NCBI GenBank assembly: GCA_961205875.1
Contig: OY540813.1
Coordinates: 30,537,001 to 30,601,000 of the forward strand
Origin: Sialis fuliginosa
Lineage: Eukaryota > Arthropoda > Insecta > Megaloptera > Sialidae
Length of the DNA: 64,000 nt
Reading direction: 5' to 3'
Below the pieces are notes generated by a model. That model saw only the letters and a list, made by a program, of their open reading frames with translations. It did no database searches and was not told the DNA's origin. The position numbers were made by a program, and so were the translations under genes. Positions 34,215-46,529 of the stretch are shown piece by piece (positions within the stretch are counted from its first letter, which is position 1; every line of letters begins with the position of its first letter).

Positions 34215-34440
34215 ATTTTCCATTAAAATCCTCTGTGCATATATCCATAATAATATAAATAATTCTGTCTGTTTGTTTGTCGTCCTTTCACGGCTAAACC
34301 GATCTTGATAAAATTTTGCAGGAATATACTTGTAGCTTGCATTCTGAAAAATTGATTAGATAAAAAATACAAATTAATTCCACGTGGACGAAGTCGCAAT
34401 AAAAAAAAGCAATTTTTATCATTTATATGCTTCAAAATAT
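34215..34440. repeat. Dispersed insect repeat remnant
   Basis: TCTGTCTGTTTGTTTGTCG, CTTTCACGGCTAAACCGAT, AAATTTTGCAGGAATAT and GGACGAAGTCGC occur in order, a pattern I know from very common insect repeats whose 3' ends read GAAGTCGCGGG..CTAGT. The end is degenerate here. Class (Helitron-like or LINE 3' region) is uncertain. Confidence 0.4.
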
Positions 34441-35292
34441 AAATTTCTAATTAAAGAAAATATGAAAAAAAATTATATATTTAAGTATACCTACTATGAA
34501 ATTAATGAGAATATCACTCCTAACCATTTTGTAAGCAAACGAATCATCATAGCCTAGGGTTACAGAAATTATTAATGTTAACATAAACATAGCCAGACTA
34601 CATCTTTAATAGTCTGTACAAAGAAAACGAGAATAAATTTTATAGAAACTAAAACCATATTTTTAGTTTTATTTCTCAGACGAACAGTACAAGTATAACT
34701 CATTTATAAATAATGACAATAAATTCCGGTACAGAAACAAGAAAACAGAGACAGAACTACAAAACGACAGAATGATTAACTCTACTTATAGGTGTAATTA
34801 ATTAACTATTACTAATTGTAAACAATTAAACATTACTTGTATGCGTTTTTGCGCTTTCTGACTTTAAGGACTGTAAAGATTTTTCAATGCCCGAAACTAA
34901 ACAGGCTACAAAAAACCTATTAATCAATTTTTTGTGTCAGTAGATTTTATGTCGGAACATCGTAGACTATTTTTATTATTGTTATATATACGAAATTAAT
35001 TATAGCACGGTTTAATCTCTTGTATTTTTAAAAACTTTTTTTAAGTGTCACTTTTTTATCTAATTTATAGCATGCTTGTATTAAATTTTCTAATATTGTT
35101 CATAAAATGGAATATTACAAAATTATTTCAGCTTCTTGTTATTAAAATTAGGTTTCTTTACCTCTCAATATTCTGAAATTTCAATTATCTGTTCATTTCA
35201 TAACCCATAGATATATCGTCAAAAAACAATTATTTTATTTTTAGAATTACAGCATTTTTATTTTCTTACCGAAATTTGTATCCAAACAAATA

Positions 35293-35885
35293 AGGTACTG
35301 GCACCAGTTATGGCCGCTATAAGAGCAAGGTTTACGATTTTTTGTGATTAACGGGTTTCTTTTTTGTAATTCTCATGAACTCATGTTACTAATAAAACAA
35401 GTAACTCTTTATTTAATCAATTTAATTACCAAAGACCGCAAATATAGTTGTATAAATGTTGATGTTTGTTAAATTATAGCCTTTTTTTTTGCTTATGTTT
35501 TTTATCCAGTAATGGATAAAGTAAAACCAGTAATGAGCACGCAGTGATGGACACTTGCTAATGATTACAAAATGATAAGTACTACGACACAAAAGATTTA
35601 AAAGAAAGAATCGTCAAATTTGAAACAATGTAAAGTAGTTGCTATGATAATAATATAATAATTAATAAATAAATTATACTAATACTTAGTTTAAATATCC
35701 ACCATTTTGACACCTATTGGCTGATTGTCATCAAATCACGCTATAAGACAGTTAAATGTACCTACGTATATAGGTTAATATTCAGAAATGGTAGTAATCA
35801 AATATCAACAAATATTTCTAATTCAGTACATTTAATTTAAAAATAACCATTACTGGGGTCATATCCAAGACTGGTACCAGTACCT
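35293..35885 (+). mobile_element. AGGTACTGG family, copy 2
   Basis: The best-preserved copy: ends AGGTACTGGCACCAGT and ACTGGTACCAGTACCT, with TA on both sides (35291-35292, 35886-35887). 593 bp, non-coding. It lies in inverted orientation to copy 1, 1.23 kb away, so the pair can form a long stem. Confidence 0.85.
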
Positions 35886-37605
35886 TATAGGTATTTTGTC
35901 TTTTATACGATACCAATACAACATTTATATCTAATCGTATGTAAAATATGAATCTCAAAAATATTTTACATTAAAAAAGTACTCGAATAATACCTATATA
36001 TTTATTTAATTAAAACACTTTCCAACTTTTTATATATTATTTTTAATTTACGAGAATCAGTACAGGTCCATGTTGTAGCTATGTATTTTATTTTATATGC
36101 CAATATCTGTTTGATTTCAATTCAAAAAAAATATATACATATATAATCTTTACAATTTATTCCATTTTGTCTAAAAAACTTCTTTAATATTTAAGATTAA
36201 AAATATTGTACCTATACTTTTATTAAAAATTAATTAATTTATTAATTAAAAATATAAAACCAATTGAAAATCAAACGAGGTTACGAAGTATCAAAAAAAA
36301 TACATCCTTAAAATTAATATTTTCATTAAAAAAGAAGGATCGACAAAAACTAAAACTGTTTATACATTTAACAATTTTTATTAGAAAATTATATGACCAT
36401 TAACTACAACCCTTAATCCATTTAATTTCATTTATTGATACACCTATGACTTCTAATTACATCACTGATATTCATAATTGTTTATTTTCTCTAAACAAAT
36501 GTACTATGTGTAAGACAATTTACTTATTAATGCATTTTTAGTGTTATTAATTAATATTTACTTTATGTTTTCATCTTACATCTATAAATCGACGTGCGCC
36601 GTCGGATTCTGTAATTTTTACAAACGTTATTCTACAATTATTGATTTTAGTTTTTTAATATTTGGTAACAACGGCAATAAATATATTATTACAAATATGC
36701 AATACTTATTGGCATAATATAATAAATATGTTAAGATATATATAAGTAATTTTATATTACATATTACATTATGAATCTTTTAATGTGTAGTTAAATGTTC
36801 ATAAATATAAAAATATACAATCAATACTTATATTATTTTATTTTATATATATATGAACATTCGAACATTGCTTATTAAAAATAATAGGTTTTAAAATTTT
36901 ATTTGTCAGAAAGTATTAATAAATCCATATATCTACCGTTTAATTAAATTTCTATATTTCTAAATAATTTTTTTTTAACCACACTTTTTAAATTATAATC
37001 CCTACCATAATTATTTATTAAATTAATTTATTGGTATAAAAATTGTAAAATAACGATATATTTGTTTCATATACTCATAATATATCTTTATTTATTTCCT
37101 TACAGTTTTCAGAATAAATTCATATCGTATAAAGCTATAATAGACTTGGCGATCGCTGATGACCTCAGGTCAATAAAAAACATTTTGTATGACAAATCTA
37201 TGCACTGTTTTGATAACCTTGACGTCTCCAATATCAGCTGACATTGGACGCACTGATATCGGCCTGCATCACTCAAACAATTACAAATAAACACTATATA
37301 TTTTATATTATAATTTATTACGTTAAATATGTTGATATTTTAATAAAGTACCAATACACACCCGTCTATTGTATTTAGGACTTCTCTATTCGATCCCGTT
37401 CCCGGCTTTAATATTGACGAGATGAATCAGTTGTAAAATCCGATACTGAAACGAACCTTGCATTTACTCCATTAAAAAAACTTTAATGTTCCTAAATTCC
37501 TAATATAAACACAATATATTGTTTTTATCGAGATTTTACACAAGTCAATGTATCAATAATATCTGATTAGCCCAGCTTGCTTATAATGTCAAGATTATCA
37601 TTATC
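35886..37605. other. AT-rich intronic DNA
   Basis: No element ends or genes recognised. 37110-37290 is more balanced in composition and has a TTTATTTCCTTACAG acceptor-like string before it, but no coherent + frame follows. Confidence 0.4.
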
Positions 37606-37677
37606 TTTTTATGACGCTATATATGCATATATAGCGTCATAAAAATTTTGAAACGTTCCATGGAACGTTTCAAAATT
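37606..37677. repeat. Two adjoining perfect palindromes (40 bp and 34 bp)
   Basis: 37606-37645 is a perfect 40-bp palindrome centred on ATATATGCATATAT, with outer halves TTTTTATGACGC and GCGTCATAAAAA. It overlaps by two bases a perfect 34-bp palindrome at 37644-37677 centred on GTTCCATGGAAC, with outer halves AATTTTGAAAC and GTTTCAAAATT. Neither has a loop. Each would extrude as a cruciform or fold as a hairpin in RNA. No family relation was recognised. Confidence 0.95.
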
Positions 37678-37814
37678 CGTTGCAGATAAACTTGTCCCAG
37701 AAGATTATTGTTATAGTTACATTCAAACTTAGATAATATTTTGTAATCAATAAACAAAGCACCGTATTATTAAACATCTTTTATAAAAAGAAATAAATTC
37801 CACTTAAAATTACT

Positions 37815-38050
37815 TTTTACTTTCTTATACCATGTGTATATGAAATATACATATAGTATAAGTAAGTATAGTGAAGCCGATTTTTTTCGACATCCGGATT
37901 TTGATGGAATTATCTATTTTGACCTTCCCTGAATCCATTCCGACTATTTTCGCCATGATGTGTGTGTGTCTGTCTGTCTGTCGGTCTGTAAGCGCTGTAA
38001 CTCAAATACGACAAATCGTAGAAGGGTGAAATTTTATATTTAAGATTAAT
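37815..38050 (+). repeat. Dispersed repeat R4, copy 2 (plus)
   Basis: Matches the reverse complement of 12030-12270. Shared landmarks are CTTTCTTATACCAT, AAGTAAGTATAGTGAAG, ATCCGGATTTTGATGGAAT and the TGTCTGTCTGTC tract followed by TAAGCGCT. Similarity fades beyond about 38005. Confidence 0.7.
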
Positions 38051-38298
38051 TTTTGTCTGGGAAGAAAACGTCCTATTTTTAAAAACGATCTTTCAATCGG
38101 ATACGGATGTTTACCTACGTCGGTTTTTTAATTTTTCGAATTACTCTGAAACAGTGCGAAATAGAGAAAAATGGTCAAGTTAATAAATGTAGGTAATATC
38201 ATTATCTATAATTTATGTTCTATTCATTTTTTCATAAAAAAAGAATTTTTGAAGAAAAAAATGTTTTATTATAATTCAAATGGTTCATAACAGAGGAG

Positions 38299-38783
38299 AA
38301 ATATCTGCCAATATGAGTGTCATGGGACTTTCTTATACGTATTACAGAGATTGAACAGTGCGTGTGTTTGCCGTAGGTACCATGGGACTTTCTTATACGT
38401 AATACTAAGAGTGAACAGTGTAGGTGAATCTAAATAATTACATAAAAAAATATTTATAGCTAAATCATAAATGTTGGAAAAAAATGTATGGGGAATAAAT
38501 TATAGATAATAACATACTCGACATTTTTTATCTAAAACATTTTTTTCTGATTTCAAAAATAATTAGAAAATTCAAAAATTTACAAGAGTAAACATCCGTT
38601 TTCAGTTATTACGTTAAAAAAAATCACTTGTTATAATATAATGGAGAGAATAATATTACCTATATTATTCATTTTATTCTATCTTGTTAGTTTGTCAGAA
38701 ATGTTTTAATAAAATAAGAATCACGTAAACTATTCACTGTTAGGATTACGTATAAGAAAGTCCCGTGGTTCCCAAGGCAGATA
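38299..38783. mobile_element. Foldback element with 60-bp tandem in one arm
   Basis: AAATATCTGCC at the left pairs with GGCAGATATTT at the right, and CGGGACTTTCTTATACGTA-type sequence continues the arms. In the left arm CATGGGACTTTCTTATACGT occurs twice exactly 60 bp apart (38321, 38381), both followed by GAACAGTG; the right arm holds one copy. Inner parts are also partly complementary. Non-coding. Confidence 0.65.
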
Positions 38784-38999
38784 TTTTTTTTTTCTAGTTT
38801 TTATGCATTAGGCCTATTTAATTACTTATGGGCATACATCAGCATGTAAGTACAATTAATTTAAATTTATTTACATAGCGCATACATACATATTCAAATT
38901 GTATCCAACTAACGCAACTATTATGGTTTTAAACTAAAGAACTAAATACCAGCAACTCAACTAAAATGTCGAAACTCTGAGAAAATCTAGTACCAACCA

Positions 39000-39115
39000 T
39001 ATTTACACATACACACACACTCGCACGGAGGCTGTGTGTTGTTTGTTACGTAACATATGCGTCCGGGACCACATACACGGACGCCCGGCGCGCCGTCGCA
39101 CAAAGATGCCTCCTT
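39000..39115. promoter_or_regulatory. GC-rich intronic block
   Basis: Contains CGTCCGGGACC, GGACGCCCGGCGCGCC and a GTTACGTAAC palindrome near 39045-39056 (C/EBP or PAR-bZIP-like) within AT-rich intron, flanked by ACACAC and TGTGTG tracts. Possible cis-regulatory block; function is inference. Confidence 0.3.
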
Positions 39116-39537
39116 ATCTATATGTGTATGTGTGTGTCAGTGTATAGGATGCACCATTTCATAAGATTGATGATACGTTTTTTTAATATTCCGAGACTTC
39201 TGCCAGTGGTGGTACATTTTGAAACAAAAAGGACGAAAATATATATAAATTTAATAAAATTATAATTATAGCTACTAAGAATTTAGAATGCCCGCGCAAC
39301 TGGCTGCTTTAAAACATAAAGAACAGGGCTAAAGTTATTAAGTTTTTATTACTTTATTCAATATTAAAACCAGGGATATCGGAATCGGTAAAAATTATTA
39401 ACTCTGACCTCGTTAATTAAATAATTTATTTTAATTTTATTTTTTTGAAAGAGAATGTATTTTGAAGATTATATTGATTTTCTTTTAAAAATCGATACCT
39501 GGATAATTAATGATTATATGGGTATTGAAAGTTACAT

Positions 39538-39795
39538 AGGGTATTGGCACCAGTCTGGGATCATACCCCTGTATTGGACTCTTGTTTAATTAAATGTACT
39601 AAATTAGAAATATTTGTTGATATTTGATTACTGCCATTTCTGAATCATAATCTATAGACACAACTGTAAAACAGCTTAATTTGATGACAATCGACCAATG
39701 GGTGTCAAAATGGTGGACATTTAACGGAATTATCAGTGTAATCTATTTATTAATTATTATATTATCATAGCATCTGCTTTATGTTGTTTCAAATT
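39538..39795 (-). mobile_element. AGGTACTGG family, copy 3 (truncated)
   Basis: Starts GGGTATTGGCACCAGTCTGG and follows copy 1 through TTTGATGACAATCGACCAAT and GGTGGACATTTAA, then loses similarity near 39795. It lacks the other end. Confidence 0.75.
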
Positions 39796-40973
39796 TTATT
39801 ATTCTTTATTTTACATTTTTTTAAATATTTTTTATCTCATCCCTCAATGTTTTTCACAAATATTGTAAAACAGTCGAAGTCGTAGGATTTTTTATGGACT
39901 CCACAATCATGATTACTGATTACAAATTTTATTGATTATCTTTTACTTCCTCGCAATATCGAAGATACGAGAAGCTTTGTGATTGTTTCAGATTGAGACA
40001 AAAAAAATTTTCTCCGATTTCAAAATTTTAAATTGATCTTTCCGTTTCACGTCAAGATAAACACTTTTCGTTCCGTGTTTTGTTTTTCTAATTTTGACGT
40101 TTTAAATATCATTTTGACATTTGTCTAAAAATTAAAAATATACGAAAAAATAATCAGGTGCATCTTTTAAACTAATATTTTTTAGTAAAATTGTATAAAA
40201 ATGAAATGGTTAACCAATTCCATAGGCAATTTATATAAACACTATCGGTTTTTATTTAAATTGTTCAATAATTAACTACCTTTGGTGAATTTAGCACGAG
40301 GAAGCACTGTGCATTTACTTGGCAGATGTTTTTTTAATACATCATTAATCTAGATTATTGATATTTCAACTGCAACCTAATAAAAATAAATGTATTAATA
40401 TTTGTATCTAATCTTATTCACTGAAATATTTAAGATTTTGACTACGCCACTGAGAAATACAGTAGGTCATTTTTTGACTAATGATTTATGCCGTCAAACA
40501 GATAGTGGTGTTGTATGGCAAAGATATTTTTATAAAATATAAATTATAATTTTTGTTTATAACCACTGAAAGTTGGTATTGTCTTGTTTTGATGATCTGG
40601 AAAGCACCACTGATTATTTTTTATATTTACTTTTTTGTATAGATCAAAAGATTTTCATATCAATACTAAGAACTACGCCGACACTTGAATTATTTGTAAA
40701 CACTGCGTTAATAAAGACATTTTTTTTGTAAAATAAAAATGCGACTCTTTTATATTTAATGTCAAAGACTCGTCTGTGATTATTTAATACCCCATTCAAT
40801 TTATTTCAATGCTATAAAAATCATTTTAATTGAATCTTTCTGGGACAGATATACGATTTTATTATTTAATTTTGCGATTTAATATAATAAAAACAAAAAT
40901 TGTAAGATATAGGTTTTGCTTAAAAATTATAAAGTTTTTAACTAAGATAGCATTTTTGTTTCTCTAATGCCCG
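39796..40973. other. AT-rich intronic DNA
   Basis: No gene or element ends recognised. Confidence 0.45.
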
Positions 40974-41266
40974 CGGTATTACAAAAAAGCTAACACAATT
41001 TGCTAGCTAACAAGCACTTTCAAATGGGGTATCAAACATATATCTGACAGTTTCCTTGAAGTTTCATGAAGTGTTTGACAAGTTTCTCGCACGCATATTA
41101 AAACAGAGGTGATATTATGTAAATTATCTTCTATACGGCCAGTCACCAACTGTGTTATAAAAATTGATATAAATTCTAAAACAAGTTCAATGATAATATC
41201 ACAGAATTAATACCTCGTTGAAAGTACTTGTTAGCCACAAAATTTGTTAGCTCTTTTATAATACCG
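40974..41266. mobile_element. MITE with CGGTATTA..GCTAAC ends
   Basis: Terminal inverted repeats of nearly 50 bp: the left starts CGGTATTACAAAAAAGCTAA and contains GCTAACAAGCACTTTC; the right is its complement ending TTATAATACCG. A third, solitary end of the same family lies at about 41475-41513. A decayed copy flanks the hAT insertion at 44049. Length 293 bp; target duplication not resolved. Confidence 0.75.
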
Positions 41267-41474
41267 GACATAAAATAGGGTAGTATGGCTTAATAAACAT
41301 AATAGTTCCTATATGTTTTTTTCAATTAAATAGTTCCACAATTTAAATAGTTTTCTTGTTCATCTAGAGTAGAGAGTGGGAACTTTTATGCACCATTAGT
41401 TTTAGTTTTTTTTTAAATTAATGATTTTCGGATTTTTTCCTTTACTTGTACTATGAGACCGTCCATTTTAAAGT

Positions 41475-41707
41475 GTTAGCAAGCTAACAAATTTGCTAGC
41501 TTCTTTATAATACCGAATATAAGGTTCTCGGCCACGTGTACGATATCAGATCGAGACGTGATTGGTTTTATTTTTACGAGACGAGATGGTTTAAATAATC
41601 ATAAAATAAGACTGTTAATTTTAAAATCCAATAACGAGACGAAATTGGCTGGCACAAATTCGAGACAATACGAGCTTTATCTAAATCTCGTCTCGTATAC
41701 AGCCCTA
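41475..41707. mobile_element. Solitary ends: CGGTATTA family and hAT-like TAGGGCTG
   Basis: 41475-41513 (GCTAACAAATTTGCTAGC then TTATAATACCG) is a lone right end of the CGGTATTA family. 41530-41707 ends, in reverse complement, TAGGGCTGTATACGAGACGA, similar in layout to the TAGGGGTGTACCGG hAT ends, with CGAGACGAGAT words repeated internally (41570-41700). No partner end or 8-bp duplication was found for the latter. Confidence 0.45.
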
Positions 41708-41739
41708 TTGAAGACATTGCACATTGAAAGGGTTGACTT

Positions 41740-41935
41740 TAACCGTTTGGTTTTTACAACTGGCCGCATGTTTTTTGCTCTGGCGTCAGCGCGATGTTAT
41801 AGAGTCTGGGGTCGCGGCGTTGGCTGCTTTTATTTGTAACGTTTATTGGCTGTTTTATGCCGACGCTGAATGGACCGCGACGACATGTGAGCGAGCACTC
41901 TGTGGTTGGTCCGAGTCGCGGATAATCAAAACAAT
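41740..41935. promoter_or_regulatory. GC-richer intronic block
   Basis: GGCGTCAGCGCGATG, GGGGTCGCGGCGTTGGC and CCGCGACGACATGTGAGCGAG words in AT-rich surroundings. Frames on both strands remain open but overlap each other and show no domain, as expected from GC-rich non-coding DNA. Could be a regulatory block or part of an old repeat. Confidence 0.25.
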
Positions 41936-41985
41936 ACAATAAAATATATTATACATTTACATATGTATGACCATTACCTATTATT

Positions 41986-42886
41986 GTTAAAGCGTAGGTA
42001 TTTAAATTAAATATAAAATCATGTTAATGTTCATATATAATACTGATACGCTTTGAAAATATTATACATTTGTTTGATAGGATTTAAAAAGGACCTTAGC
42101 GTAGAATTTTCTAAGAACTGTATAGATTTTTATATTAAACAAATACAATGATCAAAGAAAAAGCTCAAAAGTATTAACATTTCTTTGATATTTTTCATTT
42201 AGTATAAGGACGACAGATTATACGAGATTTTCTTTGAAGGCTTATGTTCATGTTATCTATAATGATGTAGTTCTTTTATTTATTTTTTTAAATGAATATC
42301 GAATTTTGTAACTGAGAAAGTAGCTTTTAGTTAGAAAAACCAACTTTTATAAATTATGTATATATAAGGTACTGCCACCAGTTATGGCCGCTATAAGAAC
42401 AATGTTTACTGTTTTTGTGATTGACGGCTTCTTTTTTGTAATACTCCTGAACTCATGTCACTAATAAAACAAGTAACTCTTTATTTAATCAATTTAATTA
42501 CCAAAGTCCGCAAATATACTTTGTTTTTTAAATTATAGCCTTTGTTTATGTTTTTTCTCCAGTAATGGATAAAGTAAAACCAGTAATGAGCACGCAGTGA
42601 TGGACAGTACTACGACACGTACTACGACACAACATAAAAAAATAAACGTCTTTGAAACAATTAAACCAGTTGCTATGATAATATAATAATTAATTAATAA
42701 ATTATACTATATAATAATACATAATTAGTTTAAATATCCACCATTTTGACCGACTGTCATCAAATCACGCTGTAAGGCAGTTAAATGTATATAGATTAAT
42801 ATTCAGAAATGGTAGTTATCAAATATCAACAAATATTTTTAATTCAGTACCTATATTTAATTAAAGAATAGTCAAGACTGGTACCT
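41986..42886 (+). repeat. 0.9-kb segmental duplication, unit 1
   Basis: Starts GTTAAAGCGTAGGTATTTAA and matches 60446-61412 in the same orientation, through GGACCTTAGCGTAGAATTTT, CAATGATCAAAGAAAAAGCT and the whole of AGGTACTGG copy 4. About 380 bp of ordinary flank is duplicated with the element, so this is a DNA duplication or a larger composite unit, not two separate insertions. Confidence 0.9.
42367..42886 (+). mobile_element. AGGTACTGG family, copy 4
   Basis: Ends AGGTACTGCCACCAGT and GACTGGTACCT with TA on each side. Internally shortened relative to copy 2, with small deletions near 42600-42640 and at the right end. Confidence 0.8.
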
Positions 42887-43299
42887 TATATTTTATTAAT
42901 ATTCAATCAGTGTACGTAATATACAATATTTATATTATGTTATTTACTTATAAATATCTACATAGTATAAAACATATGTTTATTTATGTATCAGGTATTT
43001 AAAATAAATATTCATAAACAAAAACACAAACCTGCAGTTTACAAAAAACACGCGTATATTCATTGAATTAACAGAACATTATTATATATGCGTTCTTATT
43101 TTATATTCTAATTTACTAAAGAAAAGAATGCTTGCAATTTAATTATTACTATATGCAAACATCCTATTTTTTACAGCAAATAAAAGAATTATAAAATTAA
43201 CATAACATATATCAATTAAAATTACATATCATGGATGCGTACATTAAAGCGTAATTTACATCATCAACTAGCAGTGACAAAAATGTATAAAACAAAACA

Positions 43300-43480
43300 A
43301 AAACTGGAAGCTGTGACCCGCGGGGCACTGCCGTATCTCGACCAGACTTGGCACCCTATGCTACGCTCGACCTGCACCACGTATAAACCGGGGCGATTGA
43401 AAAACAGAGATGGCGATGCATCCATGCATACATTAAAGTGAACTCTGTCGCGCTTCACTGGCAGACACTGGGTCAAATTC
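43300..43480. promoter_or_regulatory. GC-richer intronic block with POU/homeodomain-like words
   Basis: Balanced composition from GTGACCCGCGGGGCACTG to GTCGCGCTTCACTGG, with ATGCATCCATGCAT (POU-type octamer halves) and GATGGCGATG (Pho-like GCCAT complement). Overlapping frames on both strands (68 and 151 codons) lack domains. Candidate enhancer only. Confidence 0.25.
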
Positions 43481-44048
43481 CAGACACAAGTAAACAAATG
43501 CTGATAATGCACGGTTTGCATTACACATAGGCGATTGTTAAGGAAGGATGGATAGATGTCTATGCGTTTTTGTAGTATATATCTGTTTTTGTCAATGAGT
43601 TGATTTGTTTTTATGTGGCTGAAATGTGCAGAAAGATGATATAAAATGAATTTTATTGCTATGCGAAAAGCGTATGTATAATTTATGCTTAAGTGATAGA
43701 TAAACTTATGTATAAACATTCTTTTTCCGAAATTTGTTTACTATCAAATAATAAAATTACCGTACTGGTATCATAAACATCCTTTAATGGTGTAAGATTT
43801 TTAAATACAATATAAATTTTAAATAATGAACTGTCATACTGTATATAAAAATCTTGAAAATTATGAATTGTATCTTATTAGTAAATACCTTCCTTGCAAT
43901 ATACTTTACAGTCTAAAGGTACAGTTAGATTAAACTTTAATATTCCTTGTCGAGAAAAAGTTAAATTTTATAGTAATACTTCATGAAAACTTAAGAACTG
44001 TTAGATAGGTTAGAAACATCATTTGAAAGTGCTTGCTAGCTAGTTTAC

Positions 44049-44901
44049 CAGGGCCGTAACTAGAGGCTCGGGGGCCCCGGGGCAGCAAGTGATCGAGGGG
44101 GCCCCCCTAATAATTTTTTTTTAAACACTATTGAAGTATGTGACTATTTTCGAAAAAAATAAGTTTTTCAATAGAAATGTGAATGCTTTCAAATTTTAAT
44201 TATTAATATTTTTTGTAAACAATGACAATTAAACCAGTAAATAATTTTTTTGAAAAAAACAAACAATAATTTCTCATATCGAACTGCATAAAATTCGATT
44301 TATAGTGGTCATATTAGCGAAATTTTTTGTAAAAACTACCATTTTTACGGTTTTTCGTGCACGTTTTTTTTAAAATAAATTCTATTGGCCGGATTGCAAA
44401 AATAAAAAAATCATTTTAAAATTTGTTATGAATTTCCCTATAAAACTAAAATTTTAAAAATCTCATAATTTTATTACGAACGTAAAGTACTTTGTTTTAC
44501 AACGACCAATAGTAAAGCGATTTTAATAAAATATTGAGAAAAGATATTCCTTATGATTATAAAAATGTAATTGTGACAAGTTCCAAGTCAAAACGACTAA
44601 AAAACACATTAAAAAATAAAAAATATTTTGTGGGCAACAAATGCTAGAGGGACATTCTTTTTTTGTAGATTTTTATGTACTATGGGATGCCGCTGAAGAT
44701 AATTCTATAAATGTATTGAAAATAGTTTTTTTGGGTTTTTGTTTTTGAAAAAATTTGTCCGTGTTGAATCAAAATGAGTTTAACTCAAAACTTTTTTTAA
44801 TTTGATTTTGTAAAAAAAAGTACATTCCTTGTTCGGGGCCCCCCTATACTCGGGGGCCCCGGGGCACTGCCCCGGCTGCCCCGGTGGTAGTTACGGCCTT
44901 G
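44049..44901. mobile_element. hAT element, CAGGGCCGTAACTA ends, perfect target duplication
   Basis: Left end CAGGGCCGTAACTAGAGG, right end reverse complemented CAAGGCCGTAACTACCAC. A perfect 8-bp duplication TAGTTTAC flanks it (44041-44048, 44902-44909). GC-rich subterminal blocks (GGGGGCCCCGGGGC) occur at both ends, while the 700-bp core is AT-rich and non-coding. It inserted into an older CGGTATTA-family remnant, whose GAAAGTGCTTGCTAGC lies just to the left and AATATCGAACATAAG to the right. Confidence 0.92.
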
Positions 44902-44909
44902 TAGTTTAC

Positions 44910-46529
44910 AATATCGAACATAAGTCACTTTAACTAAATATATATGTACATCTTAACTATTTGGAAACAATGTCACTCGACACGTGTTTCGATTTCACAA
45001 GAAGTCCTCATCAGGAACCTTCCAAGGCTGTTAGGCTGGGATCTTGAGATGATAAACAGTATTGGAAGTTGAGGACGGCAAACTTGTAGTGGAAAATTAT
45101 ATTATTCAAGAGAGATAAATATATATTTTTTATAGTAGATAGGTAGGTACATTCTAAACAAAAAAGTATATATTTTTTAATTTATCAATTAATTAATAAA
45201 ACACTTTTGTACATCCCATTTAACTTCTTGAGATTCTGTTTAACATCGATTTTCTTGATTGTTTTTATCGTGACTTTTAAACGGTTCATATAATAATAAA
45301 TTCCACACAATATACATATTTCTTTTTGTATTGACAATTTTCAATTCCGCCTTTTTTAATGTACACATTTATATTCAACAAAAACCTAACATTAAATTGC
45401 TTAACATATTCAATATTGTTCTTATTGTACCATAAATCATATAAATGTAAGCTGCAATGACCTCTGACGATTCAATATAAAAAATATTGCACATTTTATT
45501 TATTTAATCTTCCATGAAACTAGATTTTTGACATGATTATACGTTAATGGACGTTTATAAATCTCTTACGTTCAGAAATATATCATCTACACTTCCGTCA
45601 TTAATGCTATACCATCAAATTATTTTTTACAAAGCATGTACAAAATTTATATGTAATTTTACATATGCTACATTTCATTTGCAACAGTCATACAAACATA
45701 TATACTTCAAAGACAGGGCCGGATGGTTACAAATTCTCATATAAAAGTATGTTAATATTCATTTTGAATCTTACTCTTATGTAAGATTACAATGCTCATC
45801 TTAATAATTTATAGAAAAAAATGCATTATTATTTTTACAAATAATTAATTAATTAACTTTTCTAAGGTATATTTTGCGAAGTTTCTCATTTTATCTTCAG
45901 AACGACTCAATAAAATATACAAATACCTTAATTTAAACTAATATGAATCGAATTAGTCCATTCCTATAATTTTCTAATTTATTTAGTTAAAGCATATTAA
46001 AAAAAACTTATTATTTATAACAAATAATAATCACTCAACAAACAATTAAAAACTCGATTGTAAACCAACAGTTAGAGATACCTATATACCTACTAAAATA
46101 TTTTTAAGTTAATTTTCTTTAGCGGCAATGAATAGGATTTCAAATGTAACGACACCAAAACAGTGCATGGTAAAATAGTGCAAGCGATTTTTTTTCTATG
46201 GTGTTAATATTAAATATATATGGCCAGTTATGTTTTTATCCTTAATTCAGCCAGTAAGGCGATCGAGGCCGTATACGAGGCCCTGGACAAATAGGTATAA
46301 TAATCATAATAATTGATTCTATACCTACATATCATTGTGAGTTTATTACTTAATCGATTTTAATCGTTCATGCATTGATAGAAAGCTCTTGCACTCTATA
46401 TAATGCATCAGGAATAACATTTGAAATTGTGAACATAAGAAAGGTTATCACTGAAAAACTATGTTTTTTTTATTTATCCATAGATAACTACTATAGAAAT
46501 GTAAATGTTTATAGATGCATAAAAAGAGT
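44910..46529. other. AT-rich intronic DNA
   Basis: Contains TTTCACAAGAAGTCCTCATC near 44995 and two hAT-like CAGGGCC words (45714 +, 46285 -) whose flanks do not match. No gene was found. Confidence 0.4.

Noticed and set aside
37109..37294. Minus frame containing DAGRYQC, like an immunoglobulin-fold signature
   Set aside because: A seven-residue match only; no Trp, no second Cys spacing and no exon borders.
37644..37677. Possible heat-shock element in the second palindrome (GAA and TTC words)
   Set aside because: The GAA/TTC spacing does not fit alternating nGAAn units; the palindrome itself explains the words.
41558..41942. Overlapping frames on both strands in a GC-rich block
   Set aside because: Open frames in several phases at once reflect base composition; no domain or splice sites.
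43264..43719. 151-codon minus frame
   Set aside because: Overlaps an antisense open frame in a GC-richer block and has no recognisable domain.
45714..46285. hAT-like CAGGGCC words facing each other
   Set aside because: Flanking 8-mers differ (TTCAAAGA and GACAAATA) and the inner sequences are not similar, so they are not ends of one element.
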